Below are positions 8,633 to 15,480 of a DNA stretch of 64,000 bases, piece after piece (position 1 is the stretch's first letter; each line of letters opens with the position of its first letter). Position numbers and translations under genes: made by a program. Origin of the DNA: Deltaproteobacteria bacterium (GTDB taxonomy: Bacteria; CG2-30-53-67); contig JAADIO010000019.1 in the NCBI GenBank assembly GCA_013151235.1, forward strand, positions 1-64,000. The letters are read 5' to 3'. The notes below the pieces were generated by a model. It ran no database searches. It had not been told where the DNA came from and saw only the letters and a program-made list of their open reading frames with translations.

Positions 8633-10294
8633 ATGTCCGGTACGGAAAAAAAGGCCCTTGCCGCCGTTCTGATTTTTGGGGCGGTCTTCGCTGTCTATGC
8701 CCCGGCGCTTTCAAACGGCTTTCTCGCGATCTGGGACGACCCGGCCTATATCACGGCCAACCCGGATATCGCGGGGATAACCCTTGCTCACCTGAAGGCG
8801 GTCTTTTCGCACATCTATGTGGAAAATTATGCTCCGATTCATCTTCTGTCCTACATGATGGACTACGCCCTATACGGTCTTTCCGCCGCCGGATTTCACC
8901 TGACGAACAACTTGGTCCACGGCTTCAACGGGGCGCTGGTCTTCCTGCTGATCTACAGGGTTTCGAAGGATCTCTCACTCTCCATACTCTCTGCTCTCCT
9001 TTTTGCCCTCCATCCGGTGCAGGTCGAATCGGTGGTCTGGCTGAGCGAGCGGAAGACAATCCTGGCCGCCGCCTTCGGGCTTGGTTCCTTCCTGGTCTTT
9101 CTCCGGTTCCTTGACCGGCGGGGGCGCGGCCTCTATGTTTCCGCTCTCCTTCTTTTTGCAGCGGCGCTTTTGAGTAAGGCCTCTGTGGTAATCCTTCCCC
9201 TTTTGTTTCTGGTCTATTTGCTCTTGTTCCCTCATGAGAAGCGTCACCTGTGGTTCCCGGTGATCCCTTTTTTTCTCCTTGCGGCGGCGGGGGCGGTGCT
9301 GACGGTTATGACCCAGCGCCGTGTTATTGTCCCCTATTATGGCGGTTCCCCCTATGCCACGGCCCTGACGATGCTTCCGGTTTTGGCCGAGTACCTCAGG
9401 ATCTTCCTCTTTCCCTTCAATCTCTCTCCTTCCTATCAGCCGGTGATCTACCGGACTTTCTTCACGCCGCAGGTGTTTCTCTCCCTCCTTTTCCTTCTGA
9501 TGCTGGTTTTTCTGGTATGGCGTCTGCGTCGTGACCGGGAGGTGCTGTTCTGGGCCGCCTGGGTCTTCATCCCGCTCCTTCCGGTTTTGCAGATCATCCC
9601 CTTTGTGACGATTATGAACGACCGTTATCTCTATCTCTCTCTCATCGGCATGGCCCCCCTCATGGTGAAGACGATTCGCCGTGCCGCCGGACGGAACGGG
9701 GCGGTCATGGTTACGGCGCTGATCCTTGCCCTGATTCTGCCGCAGACGATCTCCCGTGCCCGACTCTGGCGGCCGGGGCCCGACCTGTGGCTCGATGCGA
9801 TCCGGCATTACCCGGAAAACGAGACCCTGTACCTCCAGCTTGCAACGGTCTATCAGAAGGGTGGCAGGATCCGCGCGGCCGAGACCGCCTTCCGGAAGGC
9901 GGCAGCGATCGATTCGGGGGACCTGACTCTTCACAAGAAGTACGGGGCGCTTTTGATGCAGGCCGGTCGGGATGAGGATGCGAAAAGGGAACTGCAGCGT
10001 GTCTATGACGCCGGCAGGCGGGATGTGGAACTTCTCTCCAATCTTGCCTATGCCTGCCTTGACACGGGTGACCCCGTTTCGGCGCTTCAGCACTTCCGGG
10101 AGGCGCTGTCCATGAATGACCGGGATGCCAATTCAATCTACGGCATGGCGATGGTGCATGAGCGTATGGGGAAGTGGGACCGGGCGGCCGACTTCTGGCG
10201 TCGGTTTCTCGAAGTTACCCCTCCGAACAACGCCTGGCGGGGAAAGGTTGAGCAGAGCCTGCGACGTGATGAGGCGAAGGCGGGTGGGGAGTGA
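8633..10294 (+). CDS. TMTC-like multi-pass membrane protein with C-terminal TPRs
   Basis: A 553-residue protein. The first 400 residues are strongly hydrophobic with many predicted membrane spans and carry WDDPAYI (about 34-40) and HPVQVESVVWLSERK (about 126-140). These are signatures of TMTC/PMT-like GT-C proteins, where the WDD acidic pair lies in the first extracytoplasmic loop. The last 130 residues form three to four tetratricopeptide repeats (LYLQLATVYQKGGRIRAAE, LLSNLAYACLDTGDPVSAL). The start at 8633 has AGGAG 7 bases upstream; a longer reading from 8453 crosses repeat sequence. A role in protein or glycan mannosylation-type transfer is inferred from family and the nearby EPS/PEP-CTERM genes. 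Confidence 0.82.
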   Translation: MSGTEKKALAAVLIFGAVFAVYAPALSNGFLAIWDDPAYITANPDIAGITLAHLKAVFSHIYVENYAPIHLLSYMMDYALYGLSAAGFHLTNNLVHGFNGALVFLLIYRVSKDLSLSILSALLFALHPVQVESVVWLSERKTILAAAFGLGSFLVFLRFLDRRGRGLYVSALLLFAAALLSKASVVILPLLFLVYLLLFPHEKRHLWFPVIPFFLLAAAGAVLTVMTQRRVIVPYYGGSPYATALTMLPVLAEYLRIFLFPFNLSPSYQPVIYRTFFTPQVFLSLLFLLMLVFLVWRLRRDREVLFWAAWVFIPLLPVLQIIPFVTIMNDRYLYLSLIGMAPLMVKTIRRAAGRNGAVMVTALILALILPQTISRARLWRPGPDLWLDAIRHYPENETLYLQLATVYQKGGRIRAAETAFRKAAAIDSGDLTLHKKYGALLMQAGRDEDAKRELQRVYDAGRRDVELLSNLAYACLDTGDPVSALQHFREALSMNDRDANSIYGMAMVHERMGKWDRAADFWRRFLEVTPPNNAWRGKVEQSLRRDEAKAGGE

Positions 10295-10454
10295 AGCATG
10301 AAGATAGATACCATATTTGTCGGAAGGGGCGGGGAAAGGTCCAACAGCTCATTGTCACGGCCATCGTCCGGGAACTTGCGGCATAAATCAGCTTTTACGA
10401 GACCATCAATAATGAACCTTCCTGTTTGCGCAGGAAGAAAAGGACGATATTGTC

Positions 10455-10483
10455 TTGACAAAAATCACAAATAAGTATATACA
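10455..10483 (+). promoter_or_regulatory. sigma-70-type promoter of the toxin-antitoxin pair
   Basis: TTGACA at 10455-10460, 17 bases, then TATACA at 10478-10483, ending 36 bases before the toxin-like gene. The near-repeat AGTATATAC / AGTATAC overlaps and follows the -10 box and could be the binding site of the ribbon-helix-helix antitoxin (inference). Confidence 0.65.
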
Positions 10484-10519
10484 ACGAGTATACGATAAGT
10501 GGCAAAACAGGTGTGAAAG

Positions 10520-10786
10520 ATGATTCTGTGGGATGATGCGAAAAATCTGAAGCTTCAATTAGAACGGAAAATTTCTTTTGAGGAGATTACCGCAATTATT
10601 TTGAGGAAAGAATATGTTGATATCCTGGAAAACCCATCTTATCCCGAACAGGCAATATTCGTTATCCGGTTTAATGAGTATATATGGGCTGTCCCGTTTC
10701 TGGTTGATCAGGAGGGTGATATTATCTTAAAAACTGCATATCCGAGTCGGAAACTGCAAAAAAGATATGGAGCAAGCCATGAATAG
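10520..10786 (+). CDS. BrnT-like toxin (RelE-superfamily fold)
   Basis: 88 residues. The pattern W-D-x2-K ... L...RKISFEEI at residues 4-24, followed by an F-V-I-R-F...VPFLV strand region and a C-terminal RKLQKRYG, resembles BrnT-family RNase toxins (WDxxKxxxNxxKHGVSFEEA ... RRYE). It is followed, with an 8-base overlap (ATGAATAG), by a ribbon-helix-helix type gene, the normal toxin-first BrnT/BrnA order. AGGTG lies 6 bases upstream of the start. It is slightly divergent from typical BrnT, which has His in KHG where this has Arg-Lys, so activity is uncertain. Confidence 0.68.
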   Translation: MILWDDAKNLKLQLERKISFEEITAIILRKEYVDILENPSYPEQAIFVIRFNEYIWAVPFLVDQEGDIILKTAYPSRKLQKRYGASHE

Positions 10787-11093
10787 AAAAAAAGTCAGAC
10801 TGGATGAATATGAACGGAAGGTTGAAGACGAGATTTTGCACTATCGGCCTGTTTCTCAGGCGAAAAGAGCAGAAATAGAAAGGTCGCTTGATCAGGCAAA
10901 TGAGAAAAAGAGCATCAGCCTTCGCCTCAGGAAGTACGATTTAGAGAAACTGAAAGAAAGAGCAGAGCAAGAAGGTATTCCCTATCAGACACTACTATCT
11001 GTGATTATACATAAGTTTGTCACGGACCAACTCATAGATAGAAGAAGTCTGATCAAAGGACTGCAACTGTTAAAAAATGGGAATATCGCCTGA
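10779..11093 (+). CDS. BrnA/CopG-like antitoxin
   Basis: 104 residues. The N-terminal half is charged and probably wraps the toxin. The segment ISLRLRKYDLEKLKERAEQ followed by GIPYQTLLSVIIHKFV is a classic ribbon-helix-helix DNA-binding unit with an alternating strand and two helices. The ATG at 10779 is preferred over 10767 because a GGAG inside the preceding frame lies 7 bases upstream. The gene overlaps the toxin stop by 8 bases, so translation is coupled. It would neutralise the toxin and repress the promoter at 10455. Confidence 0.72.
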   Translation: MNRKKVRLDEYERKVEDEILHYRPVSQAKRAEIERSLDQANEKKSISLRLRKYDLEKLKERAEQEGIPYQTLLSVIIHKFVTDQLIDRRSLIKGLQLLKNGNIA

Positions 11094-11105
11094 CACATTG
11101 CTCCA

Positions 11106-11160
11106 GCGGGTTGCCTGTTCTCGCTCGTGAAAACCCGCCTTCCGCAAAGTTCGCCAAGCC
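11106..11160. repeat. hairpin plus CGCAAAG-type repeat fragment
   Basis: GCGGGTT (11106-11112) pairs with AACCCGC (11132-11138) around a 19-base loop between two convergent genes. It is directly followed by CCGCAAAGTTCGCCAAG, a fragment of the same dispersed repeat family seen at 13006, 13581 and 15434. It could act as a weak bidirectional terminator, but it lacks a clear T-tract. Confidence 0.4.
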
Positions 11161-11178
11161 TGGAAAGAGAAAAAAACA

Positions 11179-12234
11179 TCAGTGCTTGTTGACGACCGCC
11201 TTGACCCGGTCGTAGGCCCTCGGGACATGACAACCCGGTGCGCAACTTCCGCCCGTGTCGGTAATCTTGAAGTTGATCGGGAGGTTCCACTTTCCGAAGG
11301 GGGTGGTCGTCCGGATATGTTTGGGCCCCTTGCTTCCGTGGGGGTCGTGGCAGAAGGTGCAGCGCCGTCCTTTCTTTTTGTGGACGTGGACGTAGTGAAG
11401 ATTTTTTGTGCCGTTCCGGAACCCGGTGACGTCGCCGGCCGCGATCTTTTTCAGGAAAGGTTCTTCGTCATGACACTCGAAGCAGAGGGCATACTTTTTG
11501 ACCGAGAAGGCTGTGTACCGGTCGGAGGGATAGACCCTCTTCAGCATCCGGTAGTTGTTGGATCCGTGCGGGTTATGGCAGGCGGCACAGTCCCCGTCGA
11601 GGAGGATCGGGCCGTGATGTTGGGGGTTATCTTGCAGGAATTTTTCCATGTTCAAGACAAATGAGCCCGACTTCGTGGGACGTTCCACGTTATGGCAAGT
11701 CAGACAGAGGTCCATGATCGGTTCTTTCCGGAGTAGATGCTCATGATCGGAGGCGTGAGGGTTGTGACAGTTTGCACAGCTATCCTTCATCTGGATGGCG
11801 CCGTGCTTTACTTTTGCATTCTCCACATGGTCTTCCATCTCGGAATGGCACATGAAACAGAGATCCGGGAGCGGCTGCAACAGATTCATCTTGTTCTGCG
11901 TGCCGTGGGGGTCGTGGCATCCGGTGCAACCACCCGCTGCGACCGCTCCGTGAACATGCTCCTTCTTTTTGACGGCATCTTCCTTTTCCGTATGGCACCC
12001 GAAGCAGAGTTCATTTCCTTCCGCAACGGTCGTAAAGGTGTCTCCGTTCAGTTCATGGCAGGCCGTGCACTCTCCATCGAGAAAGGGCGGATGTCCCTTT
12101 CCCAACTCTGAGAGCTGTCCCAACTCTTTGTGACACGTAAAGCAAGCCTTGGCTTCGGCATCTTCCATCCCGGCATGTCGGCTTTCCGCCCGGACCGACC
12201 GGGGTAAAAAAAAGAGAAGCAAAATGAGGGCCAT
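11179..12234 (-). CDS. periplasmic multihaem cytochrome c, doubled-CXXCH type
   Basis: About 351 residues with ten CXXCH motifs (CFTCH, CTACH, CFGCH, CTGCH, CFMCH, CANCH, CLTCH, CAACH, CFECH, CTFCH) and a final CAPGCH that spaces the cysteines by three, so 10-11 covalent haems are possible. Paired motifs followed by DPHG or NPHGS mark the doubled-CXXCH family. The hydrophobic MALILLLFFLPRSVRA is a signal peptide, so the protein is exported. I chose the ATG at 12234, downstream of the response-regulator stop; it lacks a strong ribosome site and a basic n-region, so an earlier start at 12321 or 12357 inside the regulator gene is possible. It probably carries electrons at the cell envelope; the partner is unknown. 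Confidence 0.85.
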   Translation of the reverse strand: MALILLLFFLPRSVRAESRHAGMEDAEAKACFTCHKELGQLSELGKGHPPFLDGECTACHELNGDTFTTVAEGNELCFGCHTEKEDAVKKKEHVHGAVAAGGCTGCHDPHGTQNKMNLLQPLPDLCFMCHSEMEDHVENAKVKHGAIQMKDSCANCHNPHASDHEHLLRKEPIMDLCLTCHNVERPTKSGSFVLNMEKFLQDNPQHHGPILLDGDCAACHNPHGSNNYRMLKRVYPSDRYTAFSVKKYALCFECHDEEPFLKKIAAGDVTGFRNGTKNLHYVHVHKKKGRRCTFCHDPHGSKGPKHIRTTTPFGKWNLPINFKITDTGGSCAPGCHVPRAYDRVKAVVNKH

Positions 12235-12274
12235 GAAAAGGCGGGAGTAAACCCCGCGAGGATGAAGAAGGGCC

Positions 12275-12643
12275 TCAGGTATTTTCAGATAAGAGTTCTT
12301 GGACGACACTTCGGACCTCATTGACCATAAAAGGTTTGTTGATGAAGGATAAGACACCGGCCGATCGGGCTTCTTCCTTGTCTAACACGGAGCCATAAGC
12401 CGTCATCATGACGATCTTGGCATCCGGCTGGATCTCCCGCGCCCGGCGGGCGACTTCAATCCCGTTGAATCCCGGCATCACCAGATCAGTGATGATCAAG
12501 TCGAAATGCTCCTGTTCGATCTTTTCCATGGCCTCCGCTCCATTGGCGGCGGAGACCACCTTGCATTCTTTCTGCCCCATCGATTTCTGGATCGACCAGC
12601 GCACCAGTTTTTCGTCGTCGACCACCAGAATCTTTCTGTCCAT
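12275..12643 (-). CDS. single-domain response regulator
   Basis: 122 residues, receiver domain only. It has the acidic pair DD at 9-10, phospho-acceptor Asp53 (IITDLVMP), T81 in MMTAYG and Lys103 in INKPF, a complete active site. No output domain is present, so it acts through protein contacts. It lies 40 bases upstream of, and co-directional with, the multihaem cytochrome gene, an unusual pairing. The cognate kinase is not adjacent. Confidence 0.9.
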   Translation of the reverse strand: MDRKILVVDDEKLVRWSIQKSMGQKECKVVSAANGAEAMEKIEQEHFDLIITDLVMPGFNGIEVARRAREIQPDAKIVMMTAYGSVLDKEEARSAGVLSFINKPFMVNEVRSVVQELLSENT

Positions 12644-13242
12644 ATGGATTGGCCTTTTCCCGGATTCAGTATCAGCAGGTGTCGGGTTTTCGAACTCGTT
12701 TTGTCATGAAACTCATAATCCTGAAATTTTAAATTCTGCAATTTAAGTGCCATTCGAGGGAATGTATTGTGCTCGGACGGGCCGGACCTAAGGATAAGGC
12801 GCGTATGTAATAAAAATAATAGATGATTTTTATAGGCTATTGCAAGAATAATCTTGAGGACCCGGTAAACTTTTTTCCGGAAATCAGGGAGAAATAATGT
12901 GGAGCCGGAGGATGATCCGGATTTTATGACCTTCCGGATCGGGTGATATCACGCAGTAGATGTGTGATCTCCCGATTGTCGAGGCATAAAAGTTCAGAGA
13001 ATTTACCGCAAAGACGCGGAGGGCGCAGAGAAGGACAAGAGCAGAAGGGGCAAAAGCACACAGGCACAAAGTAAAATCAAAGACGAAAGGCGTCCACTGC
13101 AAAGACACCTGTCCGACGGCGGGGGGGAGGGAGGAAAAATGAAAAGAGTACAGGCAATTCGGGAAACATGGGGCGGTTGAATTCAGTCGAGGGGTGAGGC
13201 ATGTTTCAGTTCCACGCACACGGCGTAGGTTCCGTCACTTTC
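12644..13242. other. 600-base gap with a weak promoter and repeat debris
   Basis: No gene is visible. On the minus strand TTGCAA (12840-12845), 18 bases and TATTAT (12816-12821) form a possible promoter for the response regulator, 170 bases upstream of its start. The right half contains CGCAAAG-type repeat sequence (13006-13032) and purine-rich, low-complexity sequence to about 13140. Its open frames are short and look compositionally unlike the surrounding genes. Confidence 0.45.
13006..13032. repeat. dispersed CGCAAAG-type repeat fragment
   Basis: CCGCAAAGACGCGGAGGGCG followed by CAGAG closely parallels the copy at 13581-13613 (CGCAAAGATCGCCAAGGGCG followed by CAGAGG). Same family as 11141, 15434 and 8581. 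Confidence 0.55.
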
Positions 13243-13401
13243 TCACGGGGTTTCTCCGAAACGTTCTTCGATCTTGACTTCAAAACCTTCCCGTTTGCAG
13301 GCAGGGCAGAGACCATCTCCCGCCAGGTAGGACATTTTCAGTGCTTCCGCATCTTCCGGTGTGGTTCGGCGAATGATCGGTTTGTATTTCAAACATTTCA
13401 T
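13243..13401 (-). CDS. 52-residue small protein with a CPAC motif
   Basis: A short open frame with strong expression signals: AGGGGGG 7 bases upstream of the ATG at 13401 and a good promoter at 13456-13485. The product starts MKCLKYKPIIRRTTPEDAEA and contains GLCPACKREGFEVKIEERFG, so it has one CXXC pair plus Cys3. This is reminiscent of half a zinc ribbon, or of a small metal- or redox-binding peptide. It has no membrane span or signal peptide. I do not recognise a named family. Its gene is isolated, with repeats on both sides. Confidence 0.65.
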   Translation of the reverse strand: MKCLKYKPIIRRTTPEDAEALKMSYLAGDGLCPACKREGFEVKIEERFGETP

Positions 13402-13455
13402 AATTGTTCCCCCCTGAATATCTTCAGCTTAGATCGTTTCCCGTAAAACGGACTA

Positions 13456-13485
13456 ATTGTACGGATTGCCGGCAAGTCTTGTCAA
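13456..13485 (-). promoter_or_regulatory. promoter with palindromic spacer for the small CPAC protein
   Basis: Minus strand: TTGACA (13480-13485), 18-base spacer, TACAAT (13456-13461), about 55 bases before the ATG. The spacer contains the perfect palindrome TTGCCGGCAA (13466-13475). An operator between -35 and -10 with a long spacer is typical of repressor or MerR-type control, which would make the small gene regulated (inference). Confidence 0.6.
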
Positions 13486-13580
13486 GAAAAATCAGATCTT
13501 GATTTTTTTTGTCGCGGAAGGGTAGGATACAAAAAACTGGAAATTAGGAATTAGAAATTGGGAACTGCAATTCTAAAAGC

Positions 13581-13613
13581 ATCTCTCGCAAAGATCGCCA
13601 AGGGCGCAGAGGA
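13581..13613. repeat. dispersed CGCAAAG-type repeat copy
   Basis: Sequence begins ATCTCTCGCAAAGATCGCCA and continues AGGGCGCAGAGGA. It matches 13006-13032 and, more loosely, 15434-15468 and 11141-11157. Confidence 0.6.
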
Positions 13614-13725
13614 GATCCCGGAAGCGGTCATTGGCTCTGCATTTTCTGTATGGGGCGTTGCAGTTCTTGGTGTTCTTCGCGACTTGGTGAGAGAAAAGGC
13701 CGCCCCGGGTAAACGGGAACTGATT

Positions 13726-13782
13726 CCGTTCGCCCTGAGCGGGTCGAAGGGTGAACCGTTCTTGGTTCAACACCACGAACGG
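13726..13782. repeat. double-hairpin repeat of the CGCCCTGAGC..GTCGAAGGG type
   Basis: GTTCGCCCT (13728-13736) pairs with AGGGTGAAC (13748-13756), enclosing GAGCGGGTCGA. A second arm pair CCGTTC (13756-13761) / GAACGG (13777-13782) follows. The core matches the widely dispersed bacterial repeat with consensus near CCGTTCGCCCTGAGC-N-TGTCGAAGGG (known from many genomes; the match is by eye). It ends one base before the ATG at 13784, leaving almost no room for a normal ribosome site. Confidence 0.6.
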
Positions 13783-13783
13783 G

Positions 13784-15115
13784 ATGATTGACAGGTTGGG
13801 AGACCGTATATTGCAAGCGGAAAAGGCCGGGAAAGTGGCACTCCTCTGGGACGAGTCGTTCCTCTGGGGGATCATGGCGACCCGGGCGCTGAGAAAGATC
13901 GGGGTTCCCTTCGATATAGTAACGGCACGGGAGATTGTAGGGGGGAGGCTCGATCGTTATGGTGTTCTCTTCGTTCCCGGCGGATGGGCCGGGGACAAGA
14001 GCCGTGCCCTGGGTGCGGAGGGGCGGGAGAAGGTCGACCGGTTCGTTCGCAGGGGTGGACGTTTCATCGGTTTCTGCGGGGGGGCGGGTCTTGCCCTTGA
14101 TGTGGAGGAGGGACTCGCCCTGGTGCCGGTCCGCCGAATGCCGACGGCGGAGCGGATCCCGAATTTCAGCGGGAAGATCCGGGTCCGGCCGTCCGATGCC
14201 CAACACCCCCTCTGGCGGAAAATGTCGGCCCCCTATTCCTTTTATGTCTGGTGGCCGGGACAGTTCCTCCTTGATCCGGAGGGGGAGGACCGGGTCCGGG
14301 TCGTGGCGGGATACGGGGAACCGGAGGACGATTTCTACGTGGCCGATCTAAAGGCGGCTGACCTGGCCGCAGCCTCTGAAAGCTGGGAGAGTTGGGAGAC
14401 CTTCTACGGCATCCGGATGAACCCGGCCCGGCTGATGGGGGAGCCGGCCATGCTGGAGGGAGAATACGGCCGGGGGAAGGTCTTTCTCTCTTACCTGCAT
14501 CTCGATACCCCCGACGATCCGGCGGGGTTGCAGGCCTTCTGCAACCTGTTGACCCGGTGGGCCGTGCCGGGGAAGGATCTTCCGGGCCCGCAGGATGAAG
14601 ATCCGCAGGACGTACGCTGGGTCCGGGTCCATCAGGAGGCGCTTCAACTCTTCGATTTGCTGGAACGGAGCGGGGAGGAGCTCTTTGAAATGGGCCGCCG
14701 GAATTATCTCTGGTTCCGGCGTAAACCTTACATGCTCCAGTGGCGCCGGGGGGTTCGGGGGATGGAGTACGGTATTGTAATGATGATGGTCCGGGAGCTG
14801 CGGCAGCGGTTTTACCGTCTTCGGGGTTCCGGCAGGATGTTGAAGGTGCCGGATGGTATGGAGGTCGAGACGGAGTTCGACCGGCTCCGTCCGCTCGCTG
14901 CGGCCTTTTTCCGGCAGGCGGAGCGCCTTCTTCTGCTGGAGCGTTTTGCGATCAGCAAAGGGGCGAAGCTCCACCATCTCCGGACGGATGACCCTGGGAT
15001 CGGCCGGTTACGGGAAGTCCTTTTCTCCGGGAACAGGCGCTTCGGCGGTCTCTTCAAGGAGTTGATCGATTCTCTTGACGGGTTGCTCCTTGCGGCGATG
15101 CGATCGGAGGGATGA
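13784..15115 (+). CDS. class-I glutamine-amidotransferase-like (BPL_N type) protein
   Basis: 443 residues. The first about 260 residues form a DJ-1/GATase-like domain: KVALLWDESF, VLFVPGGWAG (62-71), then FIGFCGGAGLAL with the nucleophile-position Cys98 in a GFCGGAG elbow. This resembles the BPL_N domain found at the front of some biotin-protein ligases. The C-terminal 180 residues are Arg/Leu-rich and helical with no recognised domain; no biotin ligase catalytic domain is seen. An HPLW motif and EGEYGRGKVFLSYLHLD, typical of BPL_N, support the call. The start is uncertain: 13784 follows a repeat directly, and a GTG at 13751 lies inside that repeat. Function unknown. Confidence 0.7.
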   Translation: MIDRLGDRILQAEKAGKVALLWDESFLWGIMATRALRKIGVPFDIVTAREIVGGRLDRYGVLFVPGGWAGDKSRALGAEGREKVDRFVRRGGRFIGFCGGAGLALDVEEGLALVPVRRMPTAERIPNFSGKIRVRPSDAQHPLWRKMSAPYSFYVWWPGQFLLDPEGEDRVRVVAGYGEPEDDFYVADLKAADLAAASESWESWETFYGIRMNPARLMGEPAMLEGEYGRGKVFLSYLHLDTPDDPAGLQAFCNLLTRWAVPGKDLPGPQDEDPQDVRWVRVHQEALQLFDLLERSGEELFEMGRRNYLWFRRKPYMLQWRRGVRGMEYGIVMMMVRELRQRFYRLRGSGRMLKVPDGMEVETEFDRLRPLAAAFFRQAERLLLLERFAISKGAKLHHLRTDDPGIGRLREVLFSGNRRFGGLFKELIDSLDGLLLAAMRSEG

Positions 15116-15139
15116 AGATGGAAAAACAAGATCAGGGGA

Positions 15140-15158
15140 GTCCCGCTGGAAGCGGGAC
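15140..15158 (+). terminator. possible terminator hairpin
   Basis: GTCCCGCT-GGA-AGCGGGAC is a perfect 8-bp stem with a 3-base loop, 25 bases after the stop at 15115. The T-rich stretch TCTTTTCTTTTGG follows only about 15 bases later, so termination is plausible but not textbook. Confidence 0.45.
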
Positions 15159-15184
15159 CGAATGGCGGGGCGTCTTTTCTTTTG

Positions 15185-15218
15185 GTTCGTTTTCTTTGGA
15201 CGAGCAAAGAAAATGAAC
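15185..15218. repeat. hairpin of a dispersed TTTTCTTTG..CAAAGAAAA element
   Basis: GTTCGTTTTCTTTG (15185-15198) pairs with CAAAGAAAATGAAC (15205-15218) through a 14-bp stem with one G-T wobble, loop GACGAG. This sequence type, with a preceding GGGGCGTCTTTTCTTTTGG, occurs as a dispersed intergenic element in many proteobacterial genomes (recalled, not searched). Confidence 0.5.
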
Positions 15219-15377
15219 GAAAACAATGAGTTAAGTAACTTTGGAAGGATGGAAGGTTATCCTAAGAGCAATTCACGGCTGGGGGTGTGTGGAGAAAAAG
15301 CTAAGGCAGAAAAGAAAGAATGCTTGACAACAATAAACCAGCACACTGAGAACACGGAGAAAAGCAGGGCATGGCAA

Positions 15378-15468
15378 AGTCAAAAGCAATCAACCACGGG
15401 GAACACGGGGGGACACGGGGAAAGGCAAAACCGTTTTTTCGCCAAGCACGCAAGGACCGCAAAGAAAG
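15378..15468 (+). repeat. dispersed composite repeat, copy 2
   Basis: Block order AAAGTCAAAA, ATCAACCACGGGG, GACACGGGGAAAGGCAAAA, TTCGCCAAGCACGCAAGG, ACCGCAAAGAAAGG. The first blocks match copy 1 at 8489-8612 in the same order. Like copy 1 it sits immediately upstream of a start codon (dsrN at 15481). Confidence 0.6.
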
Positions 15469-15480
15469 GCAACAGTCCAA

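Larger units (their letters stand above)
13402..13783. other. 380-base divergent region dominated by repeats
   Basis: Apart from the promoter at 13456-13485, the region holds a CGCAAAG-type repeat copy (13581-13613) and a palindromic element (13726-13782) that runs right up to the next start codon. No gene is visible. Confidence 0.5.
15116..15480. other. 365-base gap of hairpins and repeats upstream of dsrN
   Basis: Contains a short hairpin likely to end the preceding gene (15140-15158), a longer hairpin of a dispersed element (15185-15218), and a composite repeat copy (15378-15468) that stops 12 bases before the dsrN start. No gene is visible; small open frames follow the repeats. Confidence 0.5.

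Noticed and set aside
8975-10093. A 372-codon minus-strand frame opposite the TPR gene
   Set aside because: Charged, low-complexity shadow of a membrane protein gene.
8489-15468. CGCAAAG/CGCCAAG repeats as a CRISPR array
   Set aside because: The copies are kilobases apart, imperfect and without regular spacers; no cas genes are present.
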